The notes under the pieces were generated by a model, which was not told where the DNA came from, made no database searches, and was given only the letters and a program-made list of their open reading frames with translations. A stretch of 64,000 nt of DNA from Microbacterium abyssi (GTDB lineage: Bacteria; Actinomycetota; Actinomycetes; Actinomycetales; Microbacteriaceae), in NCBI RefSeq assembly GCF_015277895.1, contig NZ_CP063815.1:2108001-2172000 (forward strand), in the 5' to 3' direction. Shown here one piece after another: positions 62,611 to 64,000 of the stretch. How positions within the stretch are numbered: position 1 is the stretch's first letter; each line of letters begins with the position of its first letter. Made by a program: the position numbers and the translations under genes.

Positions 62611-63576
62611 TCAGGATGCGAGCTCGGCGAGGAGTTCGCGCTCGTCGCTCCTCGTGAGGCCTGCGCGGCGCGGGCGATCGACGCCACGCGCGCGCTCATC
62701 GGCGAGCACGCGATCGATGAGGGTCTCGATGGGCGTCCGGGTGCCGCCGGCCTCACGATAGGCGGCGTTGGAGCGCGTCATGAAGCCGGACCACTCCAAG
62801 GGCAGCCAGAGCGGCAGCGAACGCTCTCCCATCCACGGCTGGACGTCATGTGCTTGGAGCCACTCGTCACCCGCGACGACGGTCTCGCCGGTGTGCGCGG
62901 CGGCTGTGCGGAACGAGGCGAGTACGTCGTCGAGCGGATACGGGTCGCCGATCGCATTGCGGATGCCCGTGAGCGCCGTGTTCGCGGCGAACGCGGCGAG
63001 ATCGTCCACGTCGATGACCTGCGCGAATCGGCCCTCCCCGCTGGGCACGAGGACGGGTTCGAAGCCCGCCCGGTCGAACGCCGCGGCCCAGTAGCCGAAG
63101 CGGTCGCTCGGGTCGCCGGGGCCGACGATGAGGCCGGGCCGGACGATGTGCGCGAGATCGCCGAGTGCGTGAACGAACCCTTCGGCCGCGACTTTCTGCG
63201 CGGCGTACTCGTAGTCGTCGCCGTCCTGAGCCGGTTCTTCCAGGCGGGCGCTCTCGTCGGCGCCGTGGACATCTGCGTCGGCATAGACGGACATCGACGA
63301 GATGTACGTCCAGTGCGCGGAGCGGTCTCCGAGGGCGTCGACGGCGTCGCGCACGTGCGATGCACGGGATGAGACGTCGACCACCTCGTCCCAGTCACGG
63401 TCGAGCAGCTCGTATGCGCCCGTGTCGTCGCGGTCGCCGCGGACGAGCACTGCTCCATCGGGCGCGGGGCGCTCGCCCCTCGCGAGGCACGTCACTCGCG
63501 CGCCCTCATCCAGCCAGCGCCGTGCGATGCGGCCGGACAGCCAGCCGGTTCCTCCGAGGATCAGTACGTCGGTCAT
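62611..63576 (-). CDS. NAD-dependent epimerase/dehydratase-like protein
   Basis: 321 residues. The N-terminal fold starts VLILGGTGWLSGRIARRWLD with the GGxGxLS loop of an atypical SDR. EVVDVSSRASHVRDAVDALG and YISSMSVYAD follow, then DYEYAAQKVAAEGFV with the Y-x3-K-like pair (YAAQK). The family includes mRNA-binding CSP41-like and sugar epimerase-like proteins; the substrate is unknown. Confidence 0.85.
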   Translation of the reverse strand: MTDVLILGGTGWLSGRIARRWLDEGARVTCLARGERPAPDGAVLVRGDRDDTGAYELLDRDWDEVVDVSSRASHVRDAVDALGDRSAHWTYISSMSVYADADVHGADESARLEEPAQDGDDYEYAAQKVAAEGFVHALGDLAHIVRPGLIVGPGDPSDRFGYWAAAFDRAGFEPVLVPSGEGRFAQVIDVDDLAAFAANTALTGIRNAIGDPYPLDDVLASFRTAAAHTGETVVAGDEWLQAHDVQPWMGERSLPLWLPLEWSGFMTRSNAAYREAGGTRTPIETLIDRVLADERARGVDRPRRAGLTRSDERELLAELAS

Positions 63577-63621
63577 GCCTCCATGCCAGCACCTGCGTCC
63601 GGTCTGCGAAAGCGGTTCTGC

Positions 63622-64000
63622 TCAGAGCGGAGCGGCGAAGAAGGCCCGTTCATGACCGGCCGCGACCTCGAAAGCATGGAACATCCGCGCACGTGTCTGT
63701 TCCGTGACCGCGCACGCCCGGGCGATGACGTGACCGATCGCCTCCTCAGCGGTCTGCGCGAAGACGTCGTCGCCGTACGTCCGCAGCCAGGAGGCGTAAG
63801 GATGCTCCGGATCACGCGCATACGCGCCGAGATCGCCCCGACGCAGACGAGCACCGAGGTCGGCGTACAGCCAGTAGCAGGGCAGCACGGCGGCGATCAG
63901 CTCGTCGTAGTCGCCGCGGTACCCGGCAGCGCGCAGGTGATCGAGGTAGGCAGTCGTGACCGCGTTCGGTTCGACGTACCCGGCACCTGACCGGGTGACC
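63622..64000 (-). CDS. tenA: TenA/thiaminase II-family protein, C-terminal part (runs off window)
   Basis: About 126 C-terminal residues are visible. The segment AAVLPCYWLYADLGARL with HPYASWLRTYGDD is the TenA signature; the Cys-x-x-Tyr and Trp-Tyr residues line the pyrimidine pocket. TenA hydrolyses aminopyrimidine degradation products for thiamine salvage. The 5' end is beyond the window, so the start and any TPP riboswitch cannot be seen. Confidence 0.8.
   Translation of the reverse strand, partial: VTRSGAGYVEPNAVTTAYLDHLRAAGYRGDYDELIAAVLPCYWLYADLGARLRRGDLGAYARDPEHPYASWLRTYGDDVFAQTAEEAIGHVIARACAVTEQTRARMFHAFEVAAGHERAFFAAPL

Noticed and set aside
63000..64000. TPP riboswitch for tenA
   Set aside because: The 5' end of tenA lies outside the window, so nothing can be said.

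Overview
The window is a high-GC actinobacterial chromosome segment, most likely Microbacterium (Microbacteriaceae). The 16S, 23S and 5S genes are all present, GGATGCC/GGCATCC words recur throughout the genes, and the gene order matches the conserved actinobacterial tyrS ... tlyA-nadK-recN-pyrG-xerD-parA-scpAB-rluB-cmk-der block. I found no prophage, CRISPR array or recognisable defence island.

Layout. 1-1.7 kb: end fragment of a type III polyketide synthase, a CYTH protein and a small prepilin peptidase. 1.8-7.5 kb: the mutasome cassette imuA'-imuB-dnaE2, translationally coupled and preceded by a weak LexA-like box. 7.5-26.7 kb: an accessory region of short transcription units. It holds an alpha/beta hydrolase, DedA, AraC and VOC proteins, two paralogous F420/NADP-reductase-like genes, and an ABC-F gene behind a six-codon leader peptide. 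It also holds a MarR-regulated flavin oxidoreductase operon, an XRE-cupin/methyltransferase divergent pair, an IS110 remnant fused to a broken copy of a nearby acidic-protein gene, a frameshifted nuclease gene and a tRNA-Pro. 26.7-42.5 kb, all on the minus strand: the conserved block for pyrimidine nucleotides (pyrG, cmk), chromosome maintenance (xerD, parA, scpA, scpB), ribosome modification and assembly (rluB-type, tlyA, der), repair (recN), NADP supply (nadK) and tyrosine synthesis (tyrA). 42.5-48.1 kb: a complete minus-strand rRNA operon with promoter, processing stem and terminator. 48.4-54.5 kb: CoA-transferase, tyrS, a MerR/aldo-keto reductase pair and satD with a tandem operator. 54.5-62.3 kb: the arginine operon argC-J-B-D-F, an inserted membrane acyltransferase-like gene, then argH. 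The window ends with an epimerase-like gene and the 3' part of tenA.

The strongest global signal is regulatory. At more than fifteen starts a TANNNT-type -10 box lies 6-7 nt before the start codon, which predicts leaderless transcripts; most other genes sit in ATGA/GTGA-coupled operons. The most informative local signals are the ABC-F leader peptide with its GC hairpin, the face-to-face MarR-controlled promoters, the 19-bp-spacer MerR promoter, the satD tandem operator, and the recently rearranged IS110/duplicated-gene junction. All functional names are from reading the sequence; no database search was run.
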